Source: an uncultured Psychrobacter sp. (GTDB taxonomy: Bacteria > Pseudomonadota > Gammaproteobacteria > Pseudomonadales > Moraxellaceae). From it: a stretch of DNA of 64,000 bases. Below, in pieces: positions 37,947 through 48,066 of the stretch. How positions within the stretch are numbered: position 1 is the first letter of the stretch; each line of letters opens with the position of its first letter. The DNA lies in contig NZ_CANKZC010000001.1 in assembly GCF_947488565.1 (NCBI RefSeq), positions 682,001 to 746,000 of the forward strand, in the 5' to 3' direction. The notes under the pieces are model-generated. The model had not been told where the DNA came from. It did not search any database and was given only the letters and a program-made list of their open reading frames with translations. Made by a program: the position numbers and the translations under genes.

Positions 37947-38720
37947 ATGCAAAGTGACAAGCATATCTCCAAAAGTTTCGACCAAGATTTGGATGAAGCC
38001 ATTCGTCTGTTTTTGGTCATGGGTGACAGCGCCGCCAACCAAGTTGCCAAAGCCATTCATGCCCTTATCGATAAAAATGAAACACTGGCGCAAGAGGTCA
38101 TCGAGATGGACTTTGATATCAATCGGATGGAAGTTGAGCTCGATGAGCATATCTTATTATTGGTCGCCAAACGTCAGCCAGCGGCCAGTGACTTACGCTT
38201 AGTCATGTCCATCAGTAAAGGCGTGGTAGATTTGGAGCGCATCGGTGATGAAGCGGTCAAAATCGCCAAAATGGCCAATAAGCTCGCCGCACAAAGTAAG
38301 TCAGCGTATGGCTATGCAGAAGTGCAGCATCTGAGCAATCAAGTGCGTCTGATGCTGCATAATGCGCTAGAGGCCTTTAGTCAGTCCAATGCTGAGCAGG
38401 CGTTTGAAGTGATGCGCAATGATGATGTGGTCAATGAAGAGTATCAGTCAGCGATTCGTGCCTTGATGACGTATATTATGGAGGACGCACGCCACGTCTC
38501 CAAGGTCATCAATATCGTGTGGGTGTTGCGTGCGCTTGAGCGGATTGGCGATCATGCGCAGAACGTCGCTGAGCTAGTGATTAACTATATTAGCGGACAA
38601 GATGTGCGCCATTCGGACTATGCGTTGGTCGAAAAAGCGGTGCAAGAAGCCAATGATCGAATGGCGGCGCGTCAAACTGATAACGTGGCAGCGGCAGATA
38701 TTAATGCACCCAATAATTGA
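37947..38720 (+). CDS. phoU: Phosphate signalling protein PhoU
   Basis: The 257-residue protein has two PhoU helical-bundle repeats. Each carries the metal-binding E/DxxxD pattern: DLERIGDEAVKIA in the first and ALERIGDHAQNVAE in the second. It links the Pst transporter state to the PhoR kinase and dampens the Pho response. Likely part of the pst unit although 239 bp and a repeat element separate it from pstB. Confidence 0.95.
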   Translation: MQSDKHISKSFDQDLDEAIRLFLVMGDSAANQVAKAIHALIDKNETLAQEVIEMDFDINRMEVELDEHILLLVAKRQPAASDLRLVMSISKGVVDLERIGDEAVKIAKMANKLAAQSKSAYGYAEVQHLSNQVRLMLHNALEAFSQSNAEQAFEVMRNDDVVNEEYQSAIRALMTYIMEDARHVSKVINIVWVLRALERIGDHAQNVAELVINYISGQDVRHSDYALVEKAVQEANDRMAARQTDNVAAADINAPNN

Positions 38721-38822
38721 TGCGCTAAATAATAATAGCGACTGATAAAATAGCCGCCACATATTGTAAGATACGCCTCGCATTGCTACCCTTATCAGCT
38801 ACTAGCACTATCGAGGAATATC

Positions 38823-39200
38823 ATGAAAAAATTACTGGTTGTAACCCCTACTATTTTATTATTAGCAGCATGTGCGACTAATGCACCAATAAACAACGCT
38901 CATAGTGGACATAAACCTCAAATACAAAAATCTTATGCTTTTAGCTGTGAAGATAATAGTAAAGTGACTGCTATTTATTCAGCGAATGGTAAAGTGGCTA
39001 ATTTAAGCTTGACGCTGCCCAAGCTAGGTATAAAAAACCAAAGAGTAAGTCTTAAACAAGCAGTATCGGGCTCTGGTGCACGCTACATTAAAGAATCTAG
39101 CTCTAAAGCCAGCTATGAATGGCATACCAAGGCCAATCGCGGCATTCTGAGTATCCGCTCAGTAAATGATCGTAAATACAGCATTACTTGCCAACTATAA
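38823..39200 (+). CDS. mliC: MliC-type lysozyme inhibitor lipoprotein
   Basis: The 125-residue lipoprotein has its lipobox at LLAAC (Cys at about 18). The C-terminal domain fits the MliC/PliC pattern: YAFSCEDNSKVTAIYS, LKQAVSGSGARYI, YEWHTKANRGIL and a final ITCQL that would pair with the first Cys. E. coli MliC has the same LKQ-S-SGARY loop, which inserts into the active site of c-type lysozyme. It lies 100 bp after phoU with its own ribosome binding site (GAGGAA). The name comes from motif resemblance. Confidence 0.8.
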   Translation: MKKLLVVTPTILLLAACATNAPINNAHSGHKPQIQKSYAFSCEDNSKVTAIYSANGKVANLSLTLPKLGIKNQRVSLKQAVSGSGARYIKESSSKASYEWHTKANRGILSIRSVNDRKYSITCQL

Positions 39201-39283
39201 AGCAGCAACCTCCCTTTTGAATAACATTTTTTCCTAAGCAATATTTTTTTAAGTAAACCCTCTTCGTATCATTAGGAAGATCT

Positions 39284-39322
39284 AAAAAAAGTGCCAGTCG
39301 TTGAAATGACTGGCACTTTTTT
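39284..39322. terminator. Bidirectional terminator between mliC and the RidA fusion
   Basis: AAAAAGTGCCAGTC and GACTGGCACTTTTT form a strong stem with an eight-base loop and A and T runs on both sides. The flanking genes are convergent. Confidence 0.9.
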
Positions 39323-39355
39323 CTTAAAAAATCCTGTTATCAACAATTACTATTC

Positions 39356-40630
39356 TCAAGCTGGTGGCGTACCTTCGGCATTAGATATGACAGTGTCAAT
39401 CTGTATCAAAGCATCCATAGGAATAGCGGCGACACCAATCACTGTTCTGGCTGGCAAGTCGCTATTGAAAAAGGTCTTATAAATATCATTTACCGCATCG
39501 ATATCTGTAATGTCTGTAAGTTGGATGGTCATTTTTACCACATCATCCATAACGTGGTCGATACTTTCTACAATGGCTTTGATATTTTCTAAACACTGCT
39601 TCGTCTGCGCTTTGATGTCACCGTGGATTAGCTTGCCTGTTTCAGGATTGATAGGTAATTGACCTGAGAGATGGTTGTAATGAGAGAACGCCACCGTTTG
39701 TGTCGATAGTGGATTCTGCGGCGCTTTATCCGTATTGTTAGCCTTGATAGTAATGCCATGCTTATCTTCGGTCGCTTGTGGCGGTGTGCCATTTCCATGA
39801 GACACGATAGCATCAATCTGTACCAAAGCATCTAGCTGTAAATCTGACGCTATCACCATCGTCAGTGCTGGTAAATAGGCCGCGCTTCCATCACTGGTTG
39901 ACTCTGGAAAGAACTCTTTATAAACGTCATTTACCACGTCCACATCGGCAATATTCTTTAAAAAGATATTTACTTTGACAATTTCTTGAAGAGGAACGTC
40001 GATACTTTCTAAAATCGCTTCGATGTTTTGTAAGCACTGCTGCGTCTGCTCTTTGACACCACCAGCGACTAGCTCACCAGTTTCAATATCGACAGGCAGT
40101 TGCGCTGAGATATTATTGTAATGGGAAAAAGCGATCGTATGCGGCGATACTGAATCCTTTGGTACTTGTTCATTGTTTTTTGGTACTTTTACCAGCTCAA
40201 CGGGTGCTTGCGGATACGTACCTTCACCGTTTGAGATAACAGCGTCCATTTGTACCAAAGCATCATCCATGGGTAGTGCTGCTACTGCTATGACCGTCCG
40301 TGTCGGCAGATAGCCTTGGAAGAACGCAGGGTAAATCGTATCGATGTCTTTAATATCTTCGATGTTTTTTAAAAATATATTAATTTTGATCACATCATTC
40401 ATGTCATGATCGATGCTCGCTACAATGGTTTTGATATTTTTTAGACACTGCGCGGCCTGTACTTTTATATCATTTGCGACCAAATCACCGGTGGTAATAT
40501 TGACAGGTAATTGCGCTGAGATATAGTTGTAATGCGAAAAAGCAACGGTTTGGGTAGAGAGTAAATTTTGCGGGGCAATGTCCGTGTTTCTTGATACTTT
40601 TATGATAGTGTCATTAGTAGTGTCGTTCAT
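39356..40630 (-). CDS. Triple RidA-domain fusion protein
   Basis: The 424-residue protein consists of three tandem RidA (YjgF/UK114) domains at about 15-135, 160-280 and 300-424. Each begins with a TxAFSHYNxxSxQLP motif. RidA is normally a homotrimer of about 130-residue chains with active sites at the interfaces, so this chain may be a covalent pseudotrimer. The substrate-binding Arg is kept in domain 1 (LPTRTV, Arg111) and domain 3 (LPARTV, Arg395) but is Leu256 in domain 2 (LPALTM). RidA deaminates reactive enamine/imine intermediates. No metabolic partner is adjacent. Confidence 0.9.
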   Translation of the reverse strand: MNDTTNDTIIKVSRNTDIAPQNLLSTQTVAFSHYNYISAQLPVNITTGDLVANDIKVQAAQCLKNIKTIVASIDHDMNDVIKINIFLKNIEDIKDIDTIYPAFFQGYLPTRTVIAVAALPMDDALVQMDAVISNGEGTYPQAPVELVKVPKNNEQVPKDSVSPHTIAFSHYNNISAQLPVDIETGELVAGGVKEQTQQCLQNIEAILESIDVPLQEIVKVNIFLKNIADVDVVNDVYKEFFPESTSDGSAAYLPALTMVIASDLQLDALVQIDAIVSHGNGTPPQATEDKHGITIKANNTDKAPQNPLSTQTVAFSHYNHLSGQLPINPETGKLIHGDIKAQTKQCLENIKAIVESIDHVMDDVVKMTIQLTDITDIDAVNDIYKTFFNSDLPARTVIGVAAIPMDALIQIDTVISNAEGTPPA

Positions 40631-40738
40631 ATCGGTATTCCCTATTTGATATGTGTTTTTATATGAATCTCAGTTTAACAAAGCAGTAACGCGTACCACT
40701 AAAAGCTAGCAGTGGCGTAAAATCAGATACTTAAACTC

Positions 40739-40769
40739 AAAAAGCCGCAAGAAATCTGTGCGGCTTTTT
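40739..40769 (-). terminator. Terminator after the urease operon
   Basis: AAAAAGCCGCA pairs with TGCGGCTTTTT. It lies between ureJ and the RidA fusion gene; the left A-run gives U residues in minus-strand RNA. Confidence 0.85.
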
Positions 40770-40836
40770 AGATTTATCATGATAACTGGGTTGCAGCACT
40801 AGTAGAGACTAGCTAGTGAAGATCAGCTAGTAGCGA

Positions 40837-41436
40837 TTAGCCAGCAGCCAATACTCCACCAATGACAGCAACCACACCGCCTAATGCACGAGTAATACGG
40901 TTATCGGCTTTGAGCATCATGGTGCCTAGACCGCGACCAACAAAGGTAATCGCTAAAGTTGCAACAACGAAGCCTGCCATATAAAGCAGTAAGCTTGAAC
41001 CTTGGGTCATCTCAGTGCCGTGAGCATAACCGTGGGCGACCATAAACAGCGCAACCAAAGTGCCGCCAACAGCCGTCGGCAGTTTTGCAAGCGTCGCAAT
41101 TAATACACCGACTAGCAATACTGACATAGCGATGCCCGTCTCTATGCCAGCTAAACTAACACCAGCCCAAGCAAGGCCTGCACCCGCTATCATGCCACCA
41201 ACGACAAATAAAGGCGTACCGCGTTTCATCGTGGTGTTTTGGCGAATACTCCAAAAACCAATCGCACCCATGGCCAATAAGTGGTCAAGACCCATTAATG
41301 GATGTAGTAAACCGCTAAGAAAACCATTGCTCACGTGCTCGCCATGGCCAGGATGGGCAACGGCTAAAGTGGCCGTCAGCATCAGCCCGATGGTCATTAA
41401 TAGTTTCGCCGCTGGCAACTTAGTCATTTTATTCAT
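40837..41436 (-). CDS. ureJ: HupE/UreJ family nickel-related membrane protein
   Basis: The 199-residue protein has a cleavable signal peptide and then the HupE/UreJ motif HPGHGEH, with HPLMGLDHLLAMGAIG a little later and about six helices. HupE/UreJ proteins act as secondary nickel (or cobalt) permeases. It is the last gene of the urease cluster and the only metal uptake gene in it. Confidence 0.92.
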   Translation of the reverse strand: MNKMTKLPAAKLLMTIGLMLTATLAVAHPGHGEHVSNGFLSGLLHPLMGLDHLLAMGAIGFWSIRQNTTMKRGTPLFVVGGMIAGAGLAWAGVSLAGIETGIAMSVLLVGVLIATLAKLPTAVGGTLVALFMVAHGYAHGTEMTQGSSLLLYMAGFVVATLAITFVGRGLGTMMLKADNRITRALGGVVAVIGGVLAAG

Positions 41437-41571
41437 GGTATTCTCCCTCTGTTCTTTTTGTTTATTGTTAACTGGTATAACTACTTTTTATATCTTGCTT
41501 GTACCATAAAGGCGTTTAAGCACTGATAATAAACCACTGGCAGTTAAGTATTAATAATTAAGCACTTATTC

Positions 41572-42210
41572 TTAAGCATCAGCGCTTAGCTTTCCAGGAC
41601 GACGCTCAGGTAACATGCCCTGCTTTAAAATAAAGCTAATGATTTCTTCTACGCCTACACCGTCATACAAGTTAGTGAATATAAACGGACGCTCGCCGCG
41701 CATCTTTTTCGAGTCACGTTCCATCACATCTAGGGAGGCGTGTACATATTCAGCGATGTCAATTTTATTGATAATTAATAAATCTGATTTGGTAATACCG
41801 GGGCCGCCTTTACGAGGGATTTTGTCACCAGCAGCGACATCGATGACGTATAAGGTTAAATCAGACAGCTCTGGGCTAAAGGTCGCAGCTAAATTATCGC
41901 CGCCAGACTCTACTAACACCAGCTCTAAGTTAGGATGACGCGTTTGCAAGTCATCAATCGCAGCCAAATTCATAGAAGCATCTTCGCGAATGGCCGTGTG
42001 CGGACAGCCGCCCGTTTCCACGCCAAGAATACGATCAGCAGGCAAGGCGTCGTGCTTAAGTAAAAAGTCAGCATCTTCACGCGTGTAGATATCGTTGGTG
42101 ACCACGGCAATGTCGTAGTGATCTTTTAAGGCGCTACATAACTGGCGTAATAAGGCCGTTTTACCAGAACCAACTGGTCCACCGACACCTACTCTTAAAC
42201 AATGTTTCAT
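41572..42210 (-). CDS. ureG: Urease accessory GTPase UreG
   Basis: The 212-residue SIMIBI GTPase has the P-loop [12 protein letters not shown] at residues 9-20, [15 protein letters not shown], the metal-binding Cys-Pro-His in [11 protein letters not shown], the ESGGDN stretch and the NKID guanine motif. It delivers nickel to the urease apoenzyme with UreD, UreF and UreE. Confidence 0.97.
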   Translation of the reverse strand: MKHCLRVGVGGPVGSGKTALLRQLCSALKDHYDIAVVTNDIYTREDADFLLKHDALPADRILGVETGGCPHTAIREDASMNLAAIDDLQTRHPNLELVLVESGGDNLAATFSPELSDLTLYVIDVAAGDKIPRKGGPGITKSDLLIINKIDIAEYVHASLDVMERDSKKMRGERPFIFTNLYDGVGVEEIISFILKQGMLPERRPGKLSADA

Positions 42211-42307
42211 GGCTATCTTTCCTTATATATTAATCAAAATGTATGAGTCAAAGCGGTTATAAAATCGAAGCGCTTATAGCATTAAAGCAGTCGTAGAATA
42301 AAAAAGA

Positions 42308-43015
42308 TTAGCTTCTAAATAGTCTTGAATATTGGGTTTCGTGCTGGGCACTACCGAGCGCTAAGCCCGGTAGAATCGGCCCCAACTGCTCATCAGTTAA
42401 GGCCAGCGCAGTATCGACAGCAGCGACCAGTTGCGGGCGTAGTTGCTCGTTTAAACGTTGCGCGGCGGTATGACCTAATGGCATCGCTTTACAGGCAACC
42501 GCCAGTTGGTTTTCCAGCCAGCCCCAAGCAAAGCCGAGTAAACTCTGGCGTATCGGTACTTGTCGCTGATGGGCAGTCCAAGCAAAAACGGTCACGTAAC
42601 CGGGATCTTCTGGTAGCTTGGCATGACCTAATACTGTCTGCGGCTGCAACTCCAAACTGTTGAGCAAGCGCATCAGTGCTTGACCCAAACGTATGTCTTC
42701 GTCGCTCAGCTCAGCGGTCTCACGATTGGCATGTATCCAGTCATTCCAGAAGGTAAGACCTTCACTATCGCCATTCTCCCAGCAAGTTTGCAAGCGTGCC
42801 AGCACTGGTAATTCGCAGCGAGACAAGCCATCGTCAAGTACGCCCTCTAACCACTCGCCAAGCTCAGCCTCATTACATACCCAGCCAAGCTCAAATGCAC
42901 TCTCTAGCCCTTGTGACCAAGCGAATGCACCGATGGGCAATGCAGGGCTAATCAGTTGCATCAGTCCCAGCAGTGCCAAATCGCTGGTTGCGTTTGGCTG
43001 GATGTCAGTGTGCAT
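42308..43015 (-). CDS. ureF: Urease accessory protein UreF
   Basis: This alpha-helical protein of about 235 residues has the UreF core LMQLISPALPIGAFAWSQGL and, later, HAKLPEDPGYVTVFAW. The reading frame runs far upstream over the His-rich end of ureE. I place the start at the ATG at 43015, which overlaps the ureE stop by 11 bases; the ATG at 43030 is also possible. No strong ribosome binding site is visible, so translational coupling to ureE is likely. Confidence 0.92.
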   Translation of the reverse strand: MHTDIQPNATSDLALLGLMQLISPALPIGAFAWSQGLESAFELGWVCNEAELGEWLEGVLDDGLSRCELPVLARLQTCWENGDSEGLTFWNDWIHANRETAELSDEDIRLGQALMRLLNSLELQPQTVLGHAKLPEDPGYVTVFAWTAHQRQVPIRQSLLGFAWGWLENQLAVACKAMPLGHTAAQRLNEQLRPQLVAAVDTALALTDEQLGPILPGLALGSAQHETQYSRLFRS

Positions 43016-43553
43016 GGTTATGGTCGTCATGATGGGAATGTCCATGGGCATGATGGTGTTCGTGAGAGTGGTCATGTGCGTGTTCATGGGAATGAGAGTG
43101 TTCACGGCCAGCTTGCGCATAAGCACCAGACTCTGGATCGAATGGCGCTTGATGATGACTCAAGGTAGCTCCTAGCAGAACAGCTAATTCTTCTAATACA
43201 TGATCTGGCGGAAACCGTACCCAATAACGTCCTTCTTCATCGCGACCAAGGGCGAGCGATACATGACGATTACCTAAGTGATAGCCGAGTCGTCCCAATG
43301 CCAAACCGCCCTCAACATAAGCGGTAGTGACTGGCTCATCAGCAGCAAACACTTGGACGATCTCGCCACTACTCGCTTGTAGCAAATCACCATGACGTAG
43401 TACCGGACCACGATCAAGGAACAAACCAACATCGAGGCCGCTATCAGTCACCGCTTTTAAGCGGCCACGTATGCGCAGCTCATAAGGTAGCGTTAGGGTG
43501 TCGTGTACATCGGCCTGAGTGCTGCCGTCGATTCTTTTTATTAATTCAAGCAT
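43005..43553 (-). CDS. ureE: Urease accessory protein UreE (nickel metallochaperone)
   Basis: The 182-residue UreE has an N-terminal peptide-binding domain (GRLKAVTDSGLDVGLFLDRG) and a C-terminal metal-binding domain containing YHLGNRHVSL. A tail of about 30 residues (HSHSHEHAHDHSHEHHHAHG) is more than half histidine. Such tails bind several nickel ions. The histidine-coding stretch also forms the start region of ureF in another frame. AAGGAT supports the start. Confidence 0.96.
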   Translation of the reverse strand: MLELIKRIDGSTQADVHDTLTLPYELRIRGRLKAVTDSGLDVGLFLDRGPVLRHGDLLQASSGEIVQVFAADEPVTTAYVEGGLALGRLGYHLGNRHVSLALGRDEEGRYWVRFPPDHVLEELAVLLGATLSHHQAPFDPESGAYAQAGREHSHSHEHAHDHSHEHHHAHGHSHHDDHNHAH

Positions 43554-43574
43554 ATTGATATCCTTACAAGTGCT

Positions 43575-45278
43575 CTAAAACAAATGGTAGCGTTGGGCTA
43601 ATGGCAATTCTGACAGGGGCTCACACGTTAATAACTCGCCATCTGCGCGAACTTCATAAGTTTGTGGATCTACTGTCAGCTCTGGGCAGGCATCATTGAG
43701 CTTCATATCGCTCTTACGCATTTGGCGAACGTTTTTACATGCAACCAGTCTACTCTTTAGACCAAACTTTTCTTCTAGTCCCGTATTCATAGCCGCTTGA
43801 CTGACAAAAGTAATTCGTGTTGCGGCAGCGGCACGACCAAGCGCACCAAACATACGGCGATAATGCACAGGTTGCGGCGTAGAAATAGCCGCATTAGGGT
43901 CACCCATCGCAGCGCCCGCTATCATGCCACCTTTGAGGATAATTGATGGCTTAACGCCAAAAAAGCCCGGCTTCCACAATACCAAATCTGCCAGCTTGTC
44001 AATTTCGATAGAACCAATTTCATGACCTACGCCGTGAGTGATGGCTGGATTGATAGTGTACTTAGCGATGTAGCGCTTTACGCGGAAATTATCCGTCCCG
44101 CGTTCTTCATCTTCTGGTAACAGGCCACGTTGCAGGCGCATTTTGTGCGCGGTTTGCCAAGTTCGGCACACCACTTCACCGATACGACCCATCGCTTGCG
44201 AATCCGACGAAATCATCGAAATCACCCCCATATCATGCAGGATGTCTTCAGCAGCTATAGTCTCACGGCGGATGCGCGAATCGGCAAAGGCGACGTCTTC
44301 AGGAATACTTGGGTCTAGATGATGACACACCATCAACATGTCGAGATGCTCATCAACGGTATTGATCGTATAAGGACGGGTCGGATTGGTAGACGATGGT
44401 AAGACGTTAGGTAGGCTACAAGCGACGATAATATCGGGCGCATGACCACCACCAGCACCCTCGGTATGGTAAGTATGAATACAGCGGTCTTTGAACGCTG
44501 CTATGGTATCTTCCACAAACCCAGACTCATTTAAGCTATCAGCATGAATGGCAACTTGTATATCATAGCGATCGGCCACATCCAAAGCGTTGCTGATAGA
44601 GGCTGGCGTTGCGCCCCAATCTTCGTGGATTTTTAGACTCATGGCGCCCGCTTTTACTTGTTGTACTAGTGCTTCTGGCTTACTGGCACTACCTTTGCCA
44701 AGAAAACCAATATTAATAGGCAAGTCATCTACGGCTTGCATCATTTTACCTATGTGCCAAGGACCGGGCGTATGGGTGGTTGCCGTTGAGCCAGTCGCTG
44801 GTCCCGTACCGCCGCCAATCATGGTCGTCAAGCCGCTCATTAGTGCTTCGTCCACTTGCTGCGGACAAATATAATGCACGTGTGTATCGACAGCACCTGC
44901 TGTCAAAATCTGACCTTCGCCCGCGATGATTTCGGTACCAGGGCCAATGACAATATCGACATCAGGTTGGGTATCAGGGTTGCCGGCTTTTCCGATAGCA
45001 GCGATGCGACCATTTTTTAGACCCACATCGGCTTTTACGATACCCCACCAGTCGATAATGACAGCATTGGTAATGACAGTATCCATTACGGCATCATCGC
45101 AGCGCTGACTTTGACCCATACCATCACGAATCACCTTGCCACCACCGAACATGACCTCTTCACCATAATGCGTGTAGTCTTTTTCGATCTCAATCCACAG
45201 CTCAGTATCGCCTAAACGAATTCTATCGCCAGTCGTTGGACCATACATATCTGCATAAGCTTGGCGAGTAATTTTCAT
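43575..45278 (-). CDS. ureC: Urease alpha subunit
   Basis: The 567-residue catalytic subunit contains the nickel ligands in [10 protein letters not shown], the carbamylated Lys in [21 protein letters not shown] and [15 protein letters not shown]. The mobile flap Cys-His is in [13 protein letters not shown]. It hydrolyses urea to ammonia and carbamate. Its start overlaps the ureB stop by four bases. Confidence 0.98.
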   Translation of the reverse strand: MKITRQAYADMYGPTTGDRIRLGDTELWIEIEKDYTHYGEEVMFGGGKVIRDGMGQSQRCDDAVMDTVITNAVIIDWWGIVKADVGLKNGRIAAIGKAGNPDTQPDVDIVIGPGTEIIAGEGQILTAGAVDTHVHYICPQQVDEALMSGLTTMIGGGTGPATGSTATTHTPGPWHIGKMMQAVDDLPINIGFLGKGSASKPEALVQQVKAGAMSLKIHEDWGATPASISNALDVADRYDIQVAIHADSLNESGFVEDTIAAFKDRCIHTYHTEGAGGGHAPDIIVACSLPNVLPSSTNPTRPYTINTVDEHLDMLMVCHHLDPSIPEDVAFADSRIRRETIAAEDILHDMGVISMISSDSQAMGRIGEVVCRTWQTAHKMRLQRGLLPEDEERGTDNFRVKRYIAKYTINPAITHGVGHEIGSIEIDKLADLVLWKPGFFGVKPSIILKGGMIAGAAMGDPNAAISTPQPVHYRRMFGALGRAAAATRITFVSQAAMNTGLEEKFGLKSRLVACKNVRQMRKSDMKLNDACPELTVDPQTYEVRADGELLTCEPLSELPLAQRYHLF

Positions 45279-45634
45279 GAGCTCGCTCCTGAGTCTGAGT
45301 TTTGGTTCTGACCCTGATCCTGACCTTGATCTAAGGGACCCATTACTTCACCATGAAAACCATAAATATAGCGTAAACCTGAAAAAGGAATGAGGGGTAC
45401 ATCACGGTGTTGACCCGGCTCAAAACGTATCGCCATACCTGCCGCAATCGCTAAGCGGTGTCCATACGCTTTTTTTCGGTCAAAGTCTAAGGCTGCGTTG
45501 GTTTCGGCAAAGTGGTAGTGAGAGCCGACTTGGATAGGACGGTCACCTGTGTTTGCGACGTTGATAATGATAGGTTCACGATCGACACATAACTCAATGT
45601 CATCGCTCTTTAGCTGATATTCACCAGGAATCAT
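45275..45634 (-). CDS. ureB: Urease beta subunit
   Basis: The 119-residue subunit starts [15 protein letters not shown] and contains the family motifs [19 protein letters not shown] and [19 protein letters not shown] Gln/Asp/Ser-rich tail of about 15 residues ends it. GAGGAG precedes the start. Confidence 0.97.
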   Translation of the reverse strand: MIPGEYQLKSDDIELCVDREPIIINVANTGDRPIQVGSHYHFAETNAALDFDRKKAYGHRLAIAAGMAIRFEPGQHRDVPLIPFSGLRYIYGFHGEVMGPLDQGQDQGQNQNSDSGASS

Positions 45635-45645
45635 AGCAAGTCTCC

Positions 45646-45948
45646 TCAGACAATAGGGTTATGAACGGTCACAAGCTTCGTGCCGTCAGGAAAAGTTGCC
45701 TCAACTTGCAGGCTTTCAATCATCTCAGCGATGCCATCCATAACGTCATCTCGAGTAAGGATTTCGCGGCCGGCACTCATCATTTCTGCCACAGTACGCC
45801 CTTCACGCGCACCTTCCATAATGGCGCAACTGATCAGCGCTATGGCTTCAGGATAATTCAGTTTGAGGCCTTTAGCCTTACGGCGCTCAGCAAGTAGCCC
45901 TGCAGTAAATAATAGCAACTTATCTTTATCTCTTGGCGTTAATTCCAT
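45646..45948 (-). CDS. ureA: Urease gamma subunit
   Basis: The 100-residue subunit begins [20 protein letters not shown] and has [20 protein letters not shown], as in all urease gamma chains. AAGGAG lies six bases before the ATG. Confidence 0.98.
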   Translation of the reverse strand: MELTPRDKDKLLLFTAGLLAERRKAKGLKLNYPEAIALISCAIMEGAREGRTVAEMMSAGREILTRDDVMDGIAEMIESLQVEATFPDGTKLVTVHNPIV

Positions 45949-46035
45949 CGCTGACTCCTTCTTATATTATGGTTATCGTTATTGTTTTTTGAAAAGCGTT
46001 TGTTAGCACCCAAGCAAATACTTGGGCGTCAATCG

Positions 46036-46980
46036 TTAAGTCAACCAAATTCGTGGTGTGATGGCTTTGTGTCCGGTCAATCGCGGACGTAGCACTTCTC
46101 GTGCTTGCTGAAATAACTCCCAAGCTTCGTTACGCTCAATGCCTAAATAGCGTAGCAGCAATACACCGCGCCGATAGGTAACTGCCCAGTGATTGGTAGC
46201 AGGTATATGCTCACGTAGAGCAGTGATGGCCTCTTGTGGATCATCCAATCCAACCGCCCATAACGTCGCATGTACGGTGGCACCGCCCTGCCCCCACATG
46301 CCAGCAAATCTTGGATGATCGGGATCTATACATTGGCGCTCTATCCATAACGGGCGACCATTACGAGTGAGTTGAAAACGCTGTTCGAGACGGCCACTGA
46401 CGAAAGGCAGCTTGCTGGCAGGACGACCAAGACCGAGAATCTCCCACCCCAAGCATTTGGCGTTGGCTTCTAAATCAATGATGATGGTCTGCTCACCACG
46501 CGAGCCGTTAAAAGCCAGCGTTTCTTGTGGTAGCCACTCTAAAGTAGCGTCATTAGCGATTTTTAAATGGGTGTGTTGGTTCCAAGCAACACCATTGCTG
46601 TCGGCTTTATAAAGCTTATTGGCAGCAGGTGTCGTCAATAGCGTATGGGCGTTTGCCGCCACGGTGACATCTATATTAAGCGCATCGCCACTAGCAATGC
46701 CACCAGGCGGATGCAGCAGATAAACGTGACAGCAACCATCGCGACCTTCAGGATAGAACGGTCTTTGCACACGCAAGGGACCATAATGGCGGGCTATATT
46801 CATACGGGTAATGCTAGTCTCAGCTTCGGCGTGAGCGCCAAATCCCAAGGTTAAAAATGCTGCCCAATGACGGTTGGCATCGAAGTGGTGTCCTGAGTCT
46901 GTAGCAGTCTGTTGTACTGTAGATTTATGAGATAAAGTCGTCATTCCGTCGAACACCTTTTTATAAACCCAGCGCGACAT
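46036..46980 (-). CDS. ureD: Urease accessory protein UreD
   Basis: The UreD/UreH scaffold has ARHYGPLRVQRPFYPEG at about 64-80, LHPPGGIASGDALNIDV, and the TTPAANKLYK motif. The product is 314 residues from the ATG at 46980; an ATG at 46944, preceded by AAAGGTG, would give 302 and may be the real start. It binds UreC and receives nickel via UreF and UreG. It is the first gene of the operon. Confidence 0.95.
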   Translation of the reverse strand: MSRWVYKKVFDGMTTLSHKSTVQQTATDSGHHFDANRHWAAFLTLGFGAHAEAETSITRMNIARHYGPLRVQRPFYPEGRDGCCHVYLLHPPGGIASGDALNIDVTVAANAHTLLTTPAANKLYKADSNGVAWNQHTHLKIANDATLEWLPQETLAFNGSRGEQTIIIDLEANAKCLGWEILGLGRPASKLPFVSGRLEQRFQLTRNGRPLWIERQCIDPDHPRFAGMWGQGGATVHATLWAVGLDDPQEAITALREHIPATNHWAVTYRRGVLLLRYLGIERNEAWELFQQAREVLRPRLTGHKAITPRIWLT

Positions 46981-47517
46981 ATATCACTGAATCGTTAGCC
47001 AATCATCCTGAAAGGCAGGGTATTAGCTTACAGATAGCAAAATGATCAAAATATTCATGTGCGCGGGTGAGGTCAGGTTGACAATATTGGCTTATAGTTG
47101 ATTCAATCTAAAAGAGAGTCAAGGCACCCGAGTGCAGATGTATACGTAATACTTCAAGCGAGGTTAACGCTGTCACTCTTTTATAGTGGATTGACTATGT
47201 TAGCCGTCAATGAATGTCAATATTATATGGGCATTCATTGCCTAGAAACTGTCAAACTAATTAGTACAGGTCATTCGATTAGATGTCAGGATAGTAGATT
47301 ATATCCCTTGATATGAATGTTGGTTTTGGTCACTCAAGACTTGAAAAGAACACTTATGAGAAAACACCTGTACTCTATAACTCTTATAGGTTATTAGCTG
47401 AAGCTTGTCAAGATAATACTGGGAATATAACGAAGGGCAAACTATGGTTCAATCTGCTTTTTATCAAACTGTTAGCTTATTATCACTAGCCTATTAACTT
47501 AGACCAACCTAGCCAAA
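46981..47517. other. Gene-free region upstream of the urease operon
   Basis: These 537 bp must contain the urease promoter. A 72-codon frame on the plus strand (47098-47316) begins with TTG, has no ribosome binding site and shows no family feature, so I do not call it. I see no repeat copy, no clear regulator site and no RNA gene. Confidence 0.5.
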
Positions 47518-48006
47518 TCATAACTCACGCCAATGCAACCATAAGCGCGTGTCCAACTCAAACTGATGATAATCTGGCTCCATATGACAGCATAATTGAT
47601 AAAAGGCCTTGTTGTGCTCATGCTCTTTAAAATGCGCCAATTCGTGCACGACGATCATGCGCAAAAACTCAGGCGGCGCTTCTTTAAATAAGCTCGCCAC
47701 GGTGATGCTGTTATGGGATTTTAGCTTACTGCCTTGTACGCGAGATTGCGTAGTATGAATGCCCAGCGCATGCTTAAGAACTTTCAACTTACTACTATAA
47801 CTGACATTCGATAATGGACCAATCTTGCGCATGGATTGGTTTTTAATATCGTTTATGTATTGATAGAGTGCCTTATCGCTTTGTACTTGGTGCCGATTCG
47901 GATACTTGTTTTCTAGATACTCTCCCAGCCTGCCTTCACTAATGAGCAGTGCCGCTTGGGTTTGAATTTGCTCAGAGTAATGAGCGATATACTTGAGTGT
48001 GGTCAC
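47518..48006 (-). CDS. YgjP-like metallopeptidase domain protein
   Basis: The 162-residue protein carries the zinc motif HELAHFKEHEHNKAFY at about 119-134 (HExxH plus a third His), followed by CHMEPDY and a Trp-rich end. This is the YgjP/DUF45 group related to the WLM peptidases. The usual N-terminal beta region is shorter than in E. coli YgjP. The start is GTG at 48006, supported by AAAGGAT; no suitable ATG exists nearby. The physiological role is unknown. Confidence 0.85.
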   Translation of the reverse strand: MTTLKYIAHYSEQIQTQAALLISEGRLGEYLENKYPNRHQVQSDKALYQYINDIKNQSMRKIGPLSNVSYSSKLKVLKHALGIHTTQSRVQGSKLKSHNSITVASLFKEAPPEFLRMIVVHELAHFKEHEHNKAFYQLCCHMEPDYHQFELDTRLWLHWREL

Positions 48007-48066
48007 AAATCTATCCTTTGCTTATAGAGGGGATGCCCTAATCAAAACTCTTTGAAAACACTACGG

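Noticed and set aside
41060..41509. 149-codon plus-strand frame over ureJ
   Set aside because: It is antisense to the ureJ membrane helices; the Ala/Pro/Thr-rich product is typical of shadow frames.
47098..47316. 72-codon frame in the urease upstream region
   Set aside because: It starts with TTG, has no ribosome binding site and matches no family.
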